Positions 51,771 to 61,454 are shown, counted from the first letter of the stretch. The stretch: DNA of 64,000 bases from Bacillota bacterium (GCA_021828865.1 JAJZCW010000011.1:1-64000), one strand, 5' to 3'. Numbers and translations are program-made. Notes: generated by a model not told the origin, from the sequence alone.

Positions 51771-52009
51771 TTCTCCAATCGCAAAGAATGAACTCTGACA
51801 CCATTTTTTCCATAAGTCACCTTTCTATGCAATCTTCCTATTTTACATTTATTGTACCTCTGCAGATCACAGGATTTGCTTTTTATCATGCCAACAAAGA
51901 GGGGAGAAAGTCGTTTGCGAATGTGATGCATGAAGAGTTAAAAAATGCGGCGTTGTCAACTCAATAACCAGTAGGAAAAAATAAACTCACGGCCTTTAGA
52001 AGAGGGAGT
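51771..52009. other. Region upstream of gerA, no supported gene
   Basis: A plus-strand frame of 73 codons occurs at 51746-51967 but overlaps the gerA start and has no ribosome site or family match. The segment about HANKEGRKSFANVMHEELKN reads like coding sequence and may be a leftover. I see no sigma-G promoter that is convincing. Confidence 0.4.
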
Positions 52010-52573
52010 CTAAAAGATTCCTTGATTATTGTTCGTTATCCATTGCCTAACCTCACGTTGAAAATCATTCTTTTCCTCGATGAGATCTTGCATAAGAATA
52101 TTTTTTAAGTGTTTAGCAGCCATAGGATCCTTCCCATTCGTGGAGATAGCTACACCTACGTCACCCAATGTGAAACTAGCCGGAACTTGAAAGGAACACC
52201 TCTCTGGGTCGTCCACCACGTTTACCAATCGCCCGCATTGATCCGCTTCCATTGCAATTTGTCTATTCACATTCTGATTATTGGTAGCAGCAATCACTAC
52301 ATATCCGCTAGCCGCATCACCCGCTTGATAACATCTCTTTTCGTAGGTGATGATCCCACGATTGGCCAATTCCAACAGCCGATCTTCTGCTACCGGACTA
52401 ATCACCCTAACAAGTGCCTTAGACACCAGCAGAGACTCCACCTTACGCAAAGCAACTTTCCCTCCCCCAATCACCGTACAAAGGCGCCCTTGTAGACGAA
52501 GAAATGCAGGATAAAGAGCTACCTGCGAATCTCGCTGCACTTCTTTTAACCGTTGATCATCAAAGTCAATCAT
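52010..52573 (-). CDS. Precorrin-2 dehydrogenase / siroheme ferrochelatase-type protein
   Basis: The 187-residue protein is of the SirC/Met8/CysG N-terminal family: an NAD-binding Rossmann start with CTVIGGGKVALRKVESLL (residues about 30-48), the catalytic-region VVIAATNNQNVNRQIA, and CSFQVPASFTLGDVGVAISTNGKDPMAAKHL. It oxidises precorrin-2 to sirohydrochlorin, the substrate of the cobaltochelatase CbiX in the anaerobic route. GGGGAGG precedes ATG closely. It is the last gene of the ring-synthesis operon. Whether it also inserts iron, as Met8 does, is unknown; the protein lacks the usual CysG C-terminal dimerisation/second domain, which fits SirC. Confidence 0.9.
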   Translation of the reverse strand: MIDFDDQRLKEVQRDSQVALYPAFLRLQGRLCTVIGGGKVALRKVESLLVSKALVRVISPVAEDRLLELANRGIITYEKRCYQAGDAASGYVVIAATNNQNVNRQIAMEADQCGRLVNVVDDPERCSFQVPASFTLGDVGVAISTNGKDPMAAKHLKNILMQDLIEEKNDFQREVRQWITNNNQGIF

Positions 52574-52597
52574 AATCCTCCCCTTACAGTTGCTTGC

Positions 52598-54064
52598 TTA
52601 CTGCAATTTTGACTTTTTCATTTCTCGAAACTGATGACAAAAAGAGACAAAACGTTCCGCCATTAATGGGTTCGACGCAAAGTGAAAGTGCATGTAACTG
52701 GCAAACAGATTGTCCTTAACAAATCCATCGAGTTTTTGTCCAAAGCGATCACTCACTTGATAAGCTGCCGTCAGTCCATCAGCACTATCACTAGTTAATT
52801 GTGCACTAGAATAATGAAATTCATGCCCGCGCGCTTTCTCGCCCGCTGCGAGTAATACAGAATCAGTCAGGGCCTCAATCTCTCGATAACCTAACGCCAC
52901 CAGGCGAGCTTGCATGACGATTTTTTCTGGAAGCAGACCGACCATGGGATAGGTGTCACCGTGCAAATCAGTGATGGAATCCGTCAAGAACATATAACCT
53001 CCACACTCCGCGAACGTCGGTATCCCGGTTTCTACCAACTCCCGCACCTGTCGTATCAACTCGCTATGCTCGCTCAAATCCTTTGCAAACTCTTCCGGGA
53101 ATCCGCCCCCCAGATACAATCCGTCCGCTTCATATGGAACCAGTTCTCCGGCCAATGGACTAAAGTACAACAACTCTGCGCCGTAATACTCCAACAACTC
53201 CAGGTTTTCCGGGTAATAAAAGTTAAACGCCGCATCCCTGGCGATGGCGATTTTGACACGTCGTTCGTTCTCGTACCGAATGCCAGTTCTCATCTCTTCC
53301 TGCATACGGAACAAGACCGGTTCACGAGCGGGCAAATCTGGTGCTTTGGCCGCAATGGCCAGCAATTCGTCCACGTTGACCGTTTCTTCCACCGCATTCG
53401 CCAACTCGTCGAACAGTGATTGCAATTCGCCGCGTTCGATCGCTGGAATCAGCCCCAGGTGACGATCTGGAATACGCAAATCTTCTCGTTTTGGCAGATA
53501 ACCAAGCACCGGAATTGAGCACTCTTGTTCAATTGCCGTTTGCACCAACCGATAATGACCTAGGCTCCCCACATGGTTCACAAGCACGCCGGAAATCTGC
53601 ACAGTATCGTCAAAGCATTGAAATCCTTTCACGATCGCCGCCGCACTACGCGCCATTTTTCCCACATTGACAATCAAAATCGTCGGCGCCCGTAGCACAG
53701 TGCTTAGTTCCGCCGTGCTCCCCACATTGGAACGGGGGTCTTTCCCATCGTAAAATCCCATCACGCCTTCGATGACACTAATATCCGCCGCAGCGCTGCT
53801 GCGCATATACACCTCCAGCACCGCATCCTTTGTAAGCATCCAGGTGTCAAGATTGCGCGACACGCGCCCCGTGACCGCGGTGTGATAACTGGGGTCAATG
53901 TAGTCAGGCCCCGCCTTATACCCTTGCACACGCAATCCGCGTTTTTGCAGCGCCGCCATCAGACCAAGCGTAAACGTGGTTTTTCCGACACCACTGTTGG
54001 TTCCGGCTAGAACAAAGCGAGGACGATGCCAATTTTGACTAGATGAGTCCCTATGATTATTCAT
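52598..54064 (-). CDS. cbiA: Cobyrinate a,c-diamide synthase
   Basis: The protein of about 488 residues amidates the a and c side chains of the corrin ring. The ATPase domain has GTNSGVGKTT (residues about 20-29), GYKAGPDYIDPSYH, GVMGFYDGKDPRSNVGS and PTILIVNVGKMARSAAA. The glutaminase domain has the nucleophile Cys in FAECGGYMFL. ATG at 54064 overlaps the cbiG stop by 8 nt. Aerobic CobB is the same family; the neighbouring CbiD, CbiG and CbiX mark the anaerobic route. A decayed relative lies at 42.5 kb. Confidence 0.94.
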   Translation of the reverse strand: MNNHRDSSSQNWHRPRFVLAGTNSGVGKTTFTLGLMAALQKRGLRVQGYKAGPDYIDPSYHTAVTGRVSRNLDTWMLTKDAVLEVYMRSSAAADISVIEGVMGFYDGKDPRSNVGSTAELSTVLRAPTILIVNVGKMARSAAAIVKGFQCFDDTVQISGVLVNHVGSLGHYRLVQTAIEQECSIPVLGYLPKREDLRIPDRHLGLIPAIERGELQSLFDELANAVEETVNVDELLAIAAKAPDLPAREPVLFRMQEEMRTGIRYENERRVKIAIARDAAFNFYYPENLELLEYYGAELLYFSPLAGELVPYEADGLYLGGGFPEEFAKDLSEHSELIRQVRELVETGIPTFAECGGYMFLTDSITDLHGDTYPMVGLLPEKIVMQARLVALGYREIEALTDSVLLAAGEKARGHEFHYSSAQLTSDSADGLTAAYQVSDRFGQKLDGFVKDNLFASYMHFHFASNPLMAERFVSFCHQFREMKKSKLQ

Positions 54065-55148
54065 CAGCACCCACCATGCACACCGAAATGGTAACATTTC
54101 CGGATTTCAATTTCTCCAGCACCCAATCCTTGGCTCCCGAAGACAACCTGGCTGCCGGTTCGCACACTCCCCACGTCCCCACGTAGTGATACACGGTTTT
54201 TGATGGATGGGGAAGAACAATCTGATTGAGTTCGGCAGCTGTATATGCCACAATCGGCCATCCCCGTTCCTGACTGAGAGCCACCAGACCCTGCTCGTTC
54301 TGTTTGATATCTATCGTGGCCAAGTTGCGCACACTGCGTTCCGATAGACGAAGGCATTGTAGCGTTTGTAGTAGCATTGATTCCATCTCCTCCTTTGTGG
54401 TGCCGCGATTACATCCGACACCGATCACGATAACTTTAGGTCGATATAAAACACCACGCGCCAAAAGCTGTTCTTCTTCAAAAGGCGTAAGTAATCGTGG
54501 CGTGATCACAAGTGCCGCGTCAAACGGCTCCTGCAACGCCTGTTCCGCCGAAACGTACACACGTAGCCAGGGTGGCAACGGTTTTTCGTATGGCCACCAG
54601 TTGCGTTCCCCCGCCTCTTGTATAATGTGAACGCGCTCTTCATTGACGACCGCCGCACTTACTGTCGTCACCTGATCGAAGTTTTCAATTTCCCAACCAA
54701 ACTCTCTACCCAGCAAATCGACGGCAAGCGTTTCGTTCACATCGGACGCCGTGGTAATCACCGGCTTCGCCCCTAGATATTGCGCCACCTGCAAAGTCAA
54801 CTGATTGGCGCCACCAAGATGGCCCGACAACACACTGATCGCATAAGTCGCCCGATCATCTACCACCACGACGGCAGGATCTGTTTTTTTATCGTGCAAT
54901 AAAGGAGCGATGAGTCGCACCATCGTACCAATAGAAAATATGCCGATCACCCCTTCATATCGTCCAAACCATTCCGGTACATACTGTGCAACGGGGCCTT
55001 CGTACATGTGAACACCGCGGGAGGATTCGTCGCCGCGCGCGAACTTCATCGGATAATACACATCTGTATCGATCAATACGTCCTGCAATCGACGGGCTAT
55101 CTCCACCCCGTGTTGGGTGATGGCAACCGAGACATACGGTTTAGTCAT
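54057..55148 (-). CDS. cbiG: Cobalt-precorrin-5A hydrolase CbiG
   Basis: The protein of about 363 residues opens the ring-delta-lactone of cobalt-precorrin-5A with loss of acetaldehyde. The CbiG N-terminal domain is seen in VSVAITQHGVEIARRLQ, and the central and C-terminal parts in FSIGTMVRLIAPLLHDKKTDPAVVVVD, SVLSGHLGGANQLT and VIVIGVGCNRGTTKEEMESML. CbiG is present only in anaerobic pathways. ATG at 55148 overlaps cbiF by 8 nt; the cbiA overlap is similar, so all are coupled. Confidence 0.93.
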   Translation of the reverse strand: MTKPYVSVAITQHGVEIARRLQDVLIDTDVYYPMKFARGDESSRGVHMYEGPVAQYVPEWFGRYEGVIGIFSIGTMVRLIAPLLHDKKTDPAVVVVDDRATYAISVLSGHLGGANQLTLQVAQYLGAKPVITTASDVNETLAVDLLGREFGWEIENFDQVTTVSAAVVNEERVHIIQEAGERNWWPYEKPLPPWLRVYVSAEQALQEPFDAALVITPRLLTPFEEEQLLARGVLYRPKVIVIGVGCNRGTTKEEMESMLLQTLQCLRLSERSVRNLATIDIKQNEQGLVALSQERGWPIVAYTAAELNQIVLPHPSKTVYHYVGTWGVCEPAARLSSGAKDWVLEKLKSGNVTISVCMVGADE

Positions 55149-55935
55149 CTGCAGCCACCCCTTTGCGGTAGCGGTGCGTAAATGTCTCATCATACAATCT
55201 CGAGCGCAAATCGCTGCGATTTGCTAGTTCAGGATCAAGCGCCCAACCGGCCAAAATCATCGCGTGGTTGGAAATATGCGCATCCCCCAACGCCCGCACC
55301 AGACCTTGCAAGGTGGTGCGCACGATTTTTTGATCAGGCCACGTCGCCTTTTGTACTACTGCCACTGGTGTCTCTTGCGACCATCCCGCCGCCAGGAAGT
55401 CATCCACTACCGTTTTTGCCCGAGTGGCGCTTAGATAGAGCGCAATCGTGCAATGGTGCTCAGCAAGCGAGCGCAAGTGCTCACGTTCCGGCACTGCTGT
55501 TCTCCCCTCAGCGCGAGTCAATATCACCGTCTGCGTCAAGTCGGGAACGGTTAATTCTGCACCAAGCAGGGCGGCTGATGCAAACACGGCGCTCACACCT
55601 GGTATGATCTCGTACGCCACCCCCTCCGTCTTCAGCAAGACCATTTGCTCCAAAATCGCGCCAAATACGGACGGATCACCGGTGTGCACGCGCGCTACGC
55701 TTTTGCCTTCGCGAACACTTTGTGCCATGATCCCGACCATTTGTTCCAGGCTCATGCCGGACGTGCGATGTACTACTGCATGGACGCCCGTCATCGTCAG
55801 CATCTCTTCGCGCACCAGACTGTCCGTAAACAACACCACGTCAGCCGATTGTAGGATACGCATCCCTTTCACCGTGATGAGTTCTGGATCGCCAGGACCC
55901 GCACCGATGATATACACTTTAGGCAACAGGTTCAT
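55141..55935 (-). CDS. cbiF: Cobalt-precorrin-4 C11-methyltransferase CbiF
   Basis: The 264-residue SAM-dependent tetrapyrrole methylase has IIGAGPGDPELITVKG at the N-terminus, VARVHTGDPSVFGAI and IIPGVSAVFASAALLGAELTVP. The TSGMS loop (HRTSGMSLEQ) and the LTVPDLTQTVILTRAEGRT segment match CbiF rather than CobI or CobJ. It methylates C11 on the anaerobic route. It overlaps cbiL by 4 nt at its start and cbiG by 8 nt at its end. C-terminal residues after 240 are variable. Confidence 0.93.
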   Translation of the reverse strand: MNLLPKVYIIGAGPGDPELITVKGMRILQSADVVLFTDSLVREEMLTMTGVHAVVHRTSGMSLEQMVGIMAQSVREGKSVARVHTGDPSVFGAILEQMVLLKTEGVAYEIIPGVSAVFASAALLGAELTVPDLTQTVILTRAEGRTAVPEREHLRSLAEHHCTIALYLSATRAKTVVDDFLAAGWSQETPVAVVQKATWPDQKIVRTTLQGLVRALGDAHISNHAMILAGWALDPELANRSDLRSRLYDETFTHRYRKGVAADD

Positions 55936-56687
55936 TTTCTCACCACCATCAGCGACAAATAATTCAATTCGCTGCCTCGCAATTCTTCGACATGGCGCCA
56001 GATTTGTTCCTCACCAGAAGTGAGTTTTGTCGCCACCATGGCCTGACTGGTCAAATTTAACTCCGCAAGTACATCAAGCAACTGATTCATCACTTTGGCT
56101 ACCTTGATAAACACCACACTGTCGTACTGAACAAGAACCTTTCGCAACAAGTTCGGGTCATCACAGGCCGGCACAATGGCCACCGTCTCATCCCCGTCAG
56201 CCAAGGCGACTCCAAAACGGGAAGCGGCCGCAGTGATGGAAGAAATCCCCGGAATCGATTGTATCTCAACACCCGGATGCTGCTCATTCAGGATGCGCGC
56301 CAGATGAATGAAGGTACTGTAAAGCATCGGATCGCCTTCCGTGACAAACGCCACATCCTGCCCTTTCGAGAGCGGTTCCCACACCTGGTCTGCCGTTTGC
56401 TGCCACATGGCCATCAATTCGTCCTGATTTTTGGTCATTGGAAAAATCAAGCCCAGCATGGTTTTTTCGCTGGGATCGACGTACAATTCCGCGATCTCCA
56501 AGGCATAGCTCTTACTTCCCGACCGTTTTTTTGGATAGGCGATAACGGGACATTCTTTTAAGATCCGATACGCTTTTACCGTGACCAGTTCGGGATCACC
56601 CGGACCTACTCCTACTCCCCACAATCGACCCGGCGCAACCGGATGGGGAAATCCATTTAACGGACGTGTCTGACTCCACTCACTCAT
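55932..56687 (-). CDS. cbiL: Precorrin-2 / cobalt-factor II C20-methyltransferase CbiL
   Basis: The protein of about 251 residues is a SAM-dependent methylase of the CobI/CbiL type: WGVGVGPGDPELVTVKAYRIL near residue 25, DVAFVTEGDPMLYSTFIHLARIL, IQSIPGISSITAAASRFGVAL and a KLTSGEEQIWRHV segment. It methylates C20 of the cobalt-containing ring. ATG at 56687 follows a weak AACTCCT-side site and overlaps the cbiET stop region by 8 nt. Longer upstream starts (56714) are unlikely. Context with CbiX and CbiH fixes the anaerobic route. Confidence 0.92.
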   Translation of the reverse strand: MSEWSQTRPLNGFPHPVAPGRLWGVGVGPGDPELVTVKAYRILKECPVIAYPKKRSGSKSYALEIAELYVDPSEKTMLGLIFPMTKNQDELMAMWQQTADQVWEPLSKGQDVAFVTEGDPMLYSTFIHLARILNEQHPGVEIQSIPGISSITAAASRFGVALADGDETVAIVPACDDPNLLRKVLVQYDSVVFIKVAKVMNQLLDVLAELNLTSQAMVATKLTSGEEQIWRHVEELRGSELNYLSLMVVRK

Positions 56688-57927
56688 CGACAAACTCCTC
56701 TTCCTCCTGTGCACGCGTCGCCTTCATGATGTAAACCGGATTCATTCCCTCAAGGCGCGTCAGGTTCAAAATGGGCTTGCTGCGTGCCGTTTGCACCAGT
56801 GTCATGGCGACCGCGAATCCATGTTCCCGCAACGCAGCTGACGCAGTCGCGAGGGTTTCCACCGTCACCGCATTGATGACGATCCGCCCTTTCGGGCGCA
56901 GTCGCTTCGCGCACACGCCCAAAAGTTCAGCCAGCTCCCCTCCACTGCCGCCAATAAACACAGCATCTGGATCAGGAAACCGATCCAATCCCTCCGGCGC
57001 CTTTCCGTGCACCGCGACAAAATCAGTGCGAAACTTAATCTGGTTGGTGCGCAATAACGCCAGATCGCCTGTGTTTTTTTCAATGGCGAACACTTGTAGT
57101 TCCGGCACTCGCAGTACCGCTTCGACCGATACTGAACCTGTACACGCCCCAATGTCCCATAACACATCACCCGGATGTAGCGCCAGTTCTGTCAGACTGA
57201 GCACACGAATCTCTTTTTTCGTGATTAATCCCCGCTCCGGTTTACGCTGGAAAAATTCGCGGTCTTCAATGCCAAGCGGCCAGATGGTCGCTCGCACCTT
57301 TTCATCCCGCAGCAGAATCACTACGTTGAGTGGTGCAAATGCCAGCGTTGACGCTTCGGCCAGTGTGTAGCGTCCTGTCCGCTCTTCCGTACCGCCAAGG
57401 TTTTCCGCCACAAACACCGTATATTCCGTCATGCCAAAAGCAAGCAGGTACCGCGCGATTTGCGCCGGTGTATTCTCCGCATCCGTCAGTAGCGCCACTT
57501 TTGTCTCGTTGCCAATACGTTGCGCGAGGCCGCTGATCTTGCGCCCGTGGAGCGAAATGATCTGCGCATCCTGCCAGGATTCACCACATCGCGCAAATGC
57601 CAGTTGGATTGAACTCAAATGAGGCCATATCCTCACCCGCTCACCTCCCAGACGCTTGACAAGCAATGATCCGATCCCGTAAAACAACGGATCCCCAGAC
57701 GCCAACACCACCACCGATCGCGTGTCCACAACGTCTCGCACGTCGTCCAACAGTTCAGTCAATTTCCCTTTAATCACGCGTCTCTCCCCTTTGTAGTCAG
57801 GAAAAAAAGCCAGTTGACGCTCCCCACCAATAAGCAGATCCGCATGATTGACCCATTCACGCGCATCAAACGTGAGTCCGGCGGCCCCGTCATCGCCAAT
57901 GCCCACCACCATCACTTCACTTGGCAT
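56680..57927 (-). CDS. cbiET: CbiE-CbiT fusion (precorrin-6B/7 methyltransferase and decarboxylase)
   Basis: The protein of about 415 residues has two domains. The first 210 residues are a tetrapyrrole methylase (CbiE): MVVGIGDDGAAGLTFDAREWV and VVLASGDPLFYGIGSLLVKR. The last 180 are a class I SAM methyltransferase (CbiT): LSLTELALHPGDVLWDIGACTGSVSVEA and FIGGSGGELAELL. Together they methylate C5 and C15 and remove a carboxyl group, like CobL; split genes occur in Salmonella. ATG at 57927 overlaps cbiD by 11 nt. Confidence 0.93.
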   Translation of the reverse strand: MPSEVMVVGIGDDGAAGLTFDAREWVNHADLLIGGERQLAFFPDYKGERRVIKGKLTELLDDVRDVVDTRSVVVLASGDPLFYGIGSLLVKRLGGERVRIWPHLSSIQLAFARCGESWQDAQIISLHGRKISGLAQRIGNETKVALLTDAENTPAQIARYLLAFGMTEYTVFVAENLGGTEERTGRYTLAEASTLAFAPLNVVILLRDEKVRATIWPLGIEDREFFQRKPERGLITKKEIRVLSLTELALHPGDVLWDIGACTGSVSVEAVLRVPELQVFAIEKNTGDLALLRTNQIKFRTDFVAVHGKAPEGLDRFPDPDAVFIGGSGGELAELLGVCAKRLRPKGRIVINAVTVETLATASAALREHGFAVAMTLVQTARSKPILNLTRLEGMNPVYIMKATRAQEEEEFVDE

Positions 57928-59026
57928 CGAGTACCGCTCCCCCCAAGTCATCTCCTTGTAACGTGGTCAGACGCGTTTCAATTCTCAGCCCTCCACCAAT
58001 TTGCTCCGCCACTTGCATGCAACAATACCAACAAATGCGATCAAAAAACTCACGATGTCCCCACTCCATCATCCAGTCGGCCACCTGATTTGCCGTGTTG
58101 GCTTCTTGAATCTTTGTTTGCCATGCCGGCGATACGCCAACTTCTGCCGCCACTTTGGCCAAAAAACCAAAATCGATGGAAGAACTGTGCGCGTGTACCA
58201 TCATCACCCCTTGCGCCAACTTTGAAAACTTACCCATCATACCCACCAGTCGAATCTCGCGCATTTCGATCCGCTTCGCCTGCCGGACGGTAAAACCAAT
58301 GAAATCTCCCATCTCGATAAACGCTTCTTCTGGCAATTCTGGATACATCGCCATAGCGTAATTTTCACTGCGTCCCCCTGTCGTCAGCACCACCGTGCGC
58401 AAATCCTGCGCTTTTGCCACGGACAAGCCGTATGCAATGCTCGCTTTGTATGAGGAGGTGGAAAATGGCACCACGATGCCTCGCGTCCCCAGTATGGAGA
58501 TCCCCCCGACAATACCGAGGCGGCCATTCAAGGTTTTTAGGGCGATTTCCTCACCTTTTGGAACCGAAATCACCACCCGCACCCCTCGAGTCAGACAGTA
58601 TTTCGCCAGCACCTCTTCCACCACTTCGCGAATCATTTTTCGCGGCACAGGATTGATAGCGGCCATTCCTATGGGGATTGGCAATCCCGGTTTCGTGACA
58701 CGCCCCACGCCCACGCCTCCGTCAATGTCCACCTCTCCACGTTTACGCGTCCAAGTCACAGTGGCTGTAATGATCGCACCGTGCGTGGCGTCTGGGTCAT
58801 CACCACCATCCTTGATGGTCGAAGCGGTAGCTTCCGTCCCGGAATAAGAAACGTCTCTCAGGGCAAAACGAACAGACTCTCCTACTGGAATCAGGATCTC
58901 CGCAGATTCTACGCAGGTCTGTTCAATCAAACTAAGTAGCGCGCCCTTCGTGCAAGCGGTTGCACACGCCCCTGTGGTATAGCCATGGCGCAGGGGACCG
59001 TTAGGAACCTCCAGCATCTCGCCCAT
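57917..59026 (-). CDS. cbiD: Cobalt-precorrin-5B C1-methyltransferase CbiD
   Basis: The 369-residue enzyme is specific to the anaerobic pathway and methylates C1. Motifs are LRHGYTTGACATACTKGALL near the N-terminus, DGGDDPDATHGAIITATV, INPVPRKMI, ILGTRGIVVPFSTSSYKASI and HGAHSSSIDF-type VMMVHAHSSSIDFGFLA. GGAGGTGATGCA precedes ATG at 59026. It lies between cbiC and cbiET. Confidence 0.94.
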   Translation of the reverse strand: MGEMLEVPNGPLRHGYTTGACATACTKGALLSLIEQTCVESAEILIPVGESVRFALRDVSYSGTEATASTIKDGGDDPDATHGAIITATVTWTRKRGEVDIDGGVGVGRVTKPGLPIPIGMAAINPVPRKMIREVVEEVLAKYCLTRGVRVVISVPKGEEIALKTLNGRLGIVGGISILGTRGIVVPFSTSSYKASIAYGLSVAKAQDLRTVVLTTGGRSENYAMAMYPELPEEAFIEMGDFIGFTVRQAKRIEMREIRLVGMMGKFSKLAQGVMMVHAHSSSIDFGFLAKVAAEVGVSPAWQTKIQEANTANQVADWMMEWGHREFFDRICWYCCMQVAEQIGGGLRIETRLTTLQGDDLGGAVLDAK

Positions 59027-59056
59027 TGCATCACCTCCACGCTACACGATTCGCGT

Positions 59057-59713
59057 TTACCACTTGTTAGGCTCATCCGCCAACAAAGAGAGCGCGTTCA
59101 CCGTTGCCACAGCTACCGGACTTCCACCCTTTCGACCTCGATTGGTGATAAACGGAATTTCAAGCCTTTCCAGTTCCTCTTTCGATTCTGCTGCCGACAC
59201 AAAACCAACGGGAACGCCTACGACAAGACTTGGCGAAATCTCGCCCGCCTTGATTAGTCTGATCACTTCTAAAAGCGCAGTGGGTGCATTGCCCACGACA
59301 TAGATTCCATCCGGCGCTTCTTTTGCCGCTTTGCGCACTGCCGCAATCGCTCTCGTGATGCCGAGGCGTTTGGCGTCAGCGACAACGTCGTCATCAGCAA
59401 TAAAAACCTTCACGTCCCCGCCATATTTCTCAATGCGAGGTTTATTGATGCCCGCCTGCACCATCTGCACGTCAGCCACGATCGTTCGGCCTCTGCGTAT
59501 GGCGGCAATGCCACTTTCCATCGCCTGCCCATGAAATACCATGCTGCGGCCAAGTTCAAAGTCGGCTGAAGCGTGGATCACCCGTTGCACTACTTTGAAC
59601 TGACTCGGCGTGAAGATGTGCGACCCCAATTCTTCCGCAATGATTTGAAAGCTTCTATCCTCGATTTTTTGCGGTTCAACGATTAGCGGTTGAAATTCCG
59701 TACCAAAATCCAA
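59057..59713 (-). CDS. cbiC: Cobalt-precorrin-8 methylmutase CbiC
   Basis: The 218-residue mutase moves the C11 methyl group to C12 to form cobyrinate. Typical segments are IEDRSFQIIAEELG, FKVVQRVIHASADFELG (with the catalytic His), VADVQMVQAGI, VVGNAPTALLEVI and the C-terminal GRKGGSPVAVATVNAL. TTG at 59713 is the likely start, with AGGAGGGA 8 nt before it and no in-frame ATG. The gene lies 24 nt after cbiJ. Confidence 0.94.
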   Translation of the reverse strand: MDFGTEFQPLIVEPQKIEDRSFQIIAEELGSHIFTPSQFKVVQRVIHASADFELGRSMVFHGQAMESGIAAIRRGRTIVADVQMVQAGINKPRIEKYGGDVKVFIADDDVVADAKRLGITRAIAAVRKAAKEAPDGIYVVGNAPTALLEVIRLIKAGEISPSLVVGVPVGFVSAAESKEELERLEIPFITNRGRKGGSPVAVATVNALSLLADEPNKW

Positions 59714-59737
59714 TCATATCCCTCCTGACGCCTATTT

Positions 59738-60547
59738 TTATCCACGACCGATGAATCGTTTCACCGCTTCGATCAGATCGTCATAAGTCGAATAAAAATT
59801 GTTGTACGACAACTTAGGACGACGAATGATCACCACTTCGATCCCCAAGTCAAGCGCAGCCTCTACTTTTTCATCCATTGCGCCTTGATCTCCACTTTCT
59901 TTAGTCACCATCAGCGTGATCTGGTATTGTCGATACAACGCCTGATTGAGCTCCCTCGAAAAAGGCCCTTGCATGCCGACGATATCTCTTGCGTCCATTC
60001 CCAGTTGAGCGCACTTCTCCATGTTTTCCGCGTTCGGAAGCAAGCGGACGACCAGTCTCACATCCGGCAACCCCAGCAGCGACTTGGTAAAAATCCCGAT
60101 TGTTTTGCCGCCTGTCGTCAGCATCACGTTCCCTCTTCGGTCAAGCGCAACCCTCGCCGCCCCTTCGTAGGTGTCGACCTGTGTCACAAGCGGGTGGTTA
60201 TAGGCTTTCGGCGGGCGTTCATAGCGAACATAGGCGATACCTGCGATTTCCGCTGCTTGTTGCGCAGTGCGATGCGCTTCTTCCGCAAATGGATGACTGG
60301 CGTCCACAAGTACCTTGATCGTAGGTGTTGTTAAGAGTGCGCCCATGGCCTCCAGATTCAGCCGTCCTACCCGCACCGCAATCCCCACTTCGCGCAAACG
60401 ATGCGCGGCGCTTTCTGTCACCACGCTTGCCAGCGGAGCGAATCCTTTTTGCTTCATGTGAACCGCCAGTTCACGCGCGTCGCTTGTTCCCGCCAGAAAA
60501 AATACTCCAGGCAGATCCCCCTGCCATATATCCCTTTCGTTGCCCAT
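59738..60547 (-). CDS. cbiJ: Cobalt-precorrin-6A reductase CbiJ
   Basis: The 269-residue NAD(P)H-dependent reductase is of the CobK/CbiJ family: FFLAGTSDARELAVHM, VDASHPFAEEAHRTAQQ, YVRYERPPKA, VMLTTGGKTIGIF and VGMQGPFSRELNQALYRQY, and KESGDQGAMDEKVEAAL near the C-terminus. It begins 1 nt after the cbiH stop with no clear ribosome site of its own, so it is probably translated by reinitiation. The ring-synthesis operon continues without gaps. Confidence 0.93.
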   Translation of the reverse strand: MGNERDIWQGDLPGVFFLAGTSDARELAVHMKQKGFAPLASVVTESAAHRLREVGIAVRVGRLNLEAMGALLTTPTIKVLVDASHPFAEEAHRTAQQAAEIAGIAYVRYERPPKAYNHPLVTQVDTYEGAARVALDRRGNVMLTTGGKTIGIFTKSLLGLPDVRLVVRLLPNAENMEKCAQLGMDARDIVGMQGPFSRELNQALYRQYQITLMVTKESGDQGAMDEKVEAALDLGIEVVIIRRPKLSYNNFYSTYDDLIEAVKRFIGRG

Positions 60548-60548
60548 T

Positions 60549-61454
60549 CTAAAACGACGACTTAGGCGATGTCATACGCAACAACGCCTCTTCTGCCAAG
60601 TCCTGAGTCGAAGAGCCCGATTCCTTTGCTAGCAACGACCAAGGTTCATTGTCCACGCGCAACCGTTCCCTAGGACTCAGCGCCTGCTCAGCCGAATCCA
60701 ACTGGTATTTGCGCTGATAACCGCGCGGCGTAATCATGATATCATCGTGCATAAATGTCGCGGAATTACCAATGATGACGGTGGTCAACATGCCGATTTC
60801 ATGATCCAACATCTCGGCCAGGTTGGTTCGCACCACGACTTGTCGATCGCGATAGGCACTTTTGACAAGCCCCACAGGGGTGTTGGGAGATCGATACTTC
60901 AGTAATATCCGTTGCGCCTCCGCAATCTGGCTTGTGCGCCTGCCGCTTTTGGGATTGTATAACGCTATCACAAAATCAGCCGACGCGGCGGCTTCGATAC
61001 GACGCTCTATTACCTCCCACGGTGTGAGGTGGTCGCTCAAACTGATTGTGCAGGCATCGTGCATGATGGGAGCGCCAAGTAGCGATGCGCAGGAATTGAT
61101 AGCGGGAATGCCAGGCACCACCTCGACTTCAGGCGGTTCGGATGGGTGCCATCCCTGTTCTGCCAACACTTCATAAATCAGCCCCGCCATGCCGTACACA
61201 CCGGCATCCCCGCTGGAGACAACCGCAACGGTTTGACCGGCTTTCGCCAATTCCACCGCCTTTTGCGCCCGGCTCACCTCTTCTGTCATCCCTGTGCGTT
61301 CAATTTCTTGGTCGGTTATCCATTCCTTCACCAGTTCGATATACGTGTGATAGCCGAGAATGACTTGACTTTCCACAATCGCCTGACGTGCACGATCGGT
61401 GATGTGATCCCGACTCCCCGGCCCGAAACCGACGATGAATATTTTGGGTATCAT
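60549..61454 (-). CDS. cbiH: Cobalt-precorrin-3B C17-methyltransferase CbiH
   Basis: The protein of about 301 residues is a SAM-dependent methylase that contracts the ring and methylates C17. It has FIVGFGPGSRDHITDRARQAI, TVAVVSSGDAGVYGMAGLIYEVL, VVPGIPAINSCASLLGAPIMHD, FVIALYNPKSGRRTSQI and TTVIIGNSATFMHDDIMITPRGY. The last 60 residues form an extension rich in Arg/Glu/Ser that is not in the 240-residue standard enzyme and has no Cys cluster. ATG at 61454 follows GGGGGAAG; it shares one base with the cobA stop. Confidence 0.92.
   Translation of the reverse strand: MIPKIFIVGFGPGSRDHITDRARQAIVESQVILGYHTYIELVKEWITDQEIERTGMTEEVSRAQKAVELAKAGQTVAVVSSGDAGVYGMAGLIYEVLAEQGWHPSEPPEVEVVPGIPAINSCASLLGAPIMHDACTISLSDHLTPWEVIERRIEAAASADFVIALYNPKSGRRTSQIAEAQRILLKYRSPNTPVGLVKSAYRDRQVVVRTNLAEMLDHEIGMLTTVIIGNSATFMHDDIMITPRGYQRKYQLDSAEQALSPRERLRVDNEPWSLLAKESGSSTQDLAEEALLRMTSPKSSF

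Noticed and set aside
51746-51967. A 73-codon rightward open frame upstream of gerA
   Set aside because: It overlaps the gerA start, has no ribosome site and matches no family I recognise.
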